Shown: piece by piece, positions 37,618 through 37,737 of the stretch
How the letters are laid out: each line of letters starts with the position of its first letter
Position numbering within the stretch: the stretch's first letter is position 1
Origin: a virus
DNA: 37,737 nucleotides
Strand: one strand, 5' to 3'
IMG/VR virus record: IMGVR_UViG_3300029267_001495
Span: 1-37,737 of that record
The notes under the pieces: generated by a model
Seen by the model: only the letters and a program-made list of their open reading frames with translations
What the model was told of the DNA's origin: nothing
Database searches by the model: none
Made by a program: the position numbers and the translations under genes

Positions 37618-37737
37618 ACGTGCATCGGGTGCCAGGAGGGGATCAGGCTCCGGTCAATCCGGCGACCTGACCCCTCGCACGTCACGCCCTTCGCGTTCTT
37701 GTGCAACTCCATCGTCGCCCGTACCCTCTCGTCCACG
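37551..37737 (-). CDS. Small cysteine-containing protein, cut by or starting at window edge
   Basis: A frame of about 61 residues beginning with GTG at 37736 or outside the window. KNAKGVTCEGSGRRIDRSLI then PMHVCGMFCDGQRRTRG and CCSTCPAI, with six or so cysteines, resembles a zinc-binding peptide. Its end overlaps the methyltransferase frame by 67 bases, so either the overlap or the methyltransferase start is misjudged. No family recognised. Confidence 0.4.
   Translation of the reverse strand, partial: VDERVRATMELHKNAKGVTCEGSGRRIDRSLIPSWHPMHVCGMFCDGQRRTRGCCSTCPAI

Noticed and set aside
1-37737. Other long plus-strand frames throughout (for example 3388-4137, 20821-21699, 31546-32616, 33900-34895)
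   Set aside because: All are mirror frames of well-supported minus-strand genes with shadow-like composition.
1-37737. tRNA genes, CRISPR arrays or IS elements
   Set aside because: Almost all bases are in tightly packed genes and the longest gap is about 126 bases; no cloverleaf, spacer-repeat pattern, transposase or inverted terminal repeat was seen.

Overview
The window looks like part of a tailed double-stranded DNA bacteriophage genome from a GC-rich host. The base composition is strongly GC by eye. Every gene I can support lies on the minus strand, and most neighbours overlap by a few bases (ATGA, GTGA, TAGTG or TGATG junctions), so the region reads as one long leftward, translationally coupled array. 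Terminase, recombination, sigma-factor and nucleotide-metabolism genes are all present. I see no integrase, tRNA, IS element or CRISPR array. Start codons are ATG or GTG, often with GGAGG-type ribosome binding sites. The host cannot be named from the sequence; an actinobacterial or other high-GC host would fit.

Layout, following transcription from right to left. (1) 37.7-34.9 kb: DNA modification and small proteins (an N4/N6 methyltransferase lacking its usual N-terminal motif, a D12-class adenine methylase, a SLOG/YpsA-like protein with a zinc ribbon). (2) 34.9-29.2 kb: recombination and repair (SF2 helicase, MerR-like HTH protein, RecA-like recombinase with a histone-like tail, PD-(D/E)XK resolvase-like protein, Cas4/RecB-like nuclease, RuvC-like resolvase, small HTH protein). 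(3) 29.2-27.1 kb: unknown proteins and a family-4 type uracil-DNA glycosylase. (4) 27.0-22.3 kb: a good promoter, then a sigma-like protein with a zinc finger, two unknowns, a ParB-like protein, a second sigma-like protein and a probable small terminase subunit. (5) 22.3-19.8 kb: large terminase, a small basic tagged protein and an NrdR-like zinc ribbon. (6) 19.8-2.2 kb: probable virion and morphogenesis block with a 2086-residue protein, a methyltransferase-fold protein with a Pro/Lys tail, two small beta-rich proteins, and large Lys-rich multidomain proteins of unknown function. (7) 2.2-0 kb: nucleotide metabolism (dNMP kinase and the N-terminal half of a B12-dependent ribonucleotide reductase, cut by the window edge).

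The most unusual material is in block 6. No portal, major capsid or prohead protease is recognisable. Many proteins there carry repeated short motifs: LxE followed by A, TRRPLKTLxE, and LTEAVRRFRxMDE. These look like processing or targeting signals of the kind cut by T4-type prohead proteases. The 2086-residue protein sits where a portal/MuF gene is usually found. It contains a protein/lipid-kinase-like catalytic loop and a C-terminal region that may be ADP-ribosyltransferase-like. This suggests a head packed with proteins that are processed and perhaps injected, which is inference.
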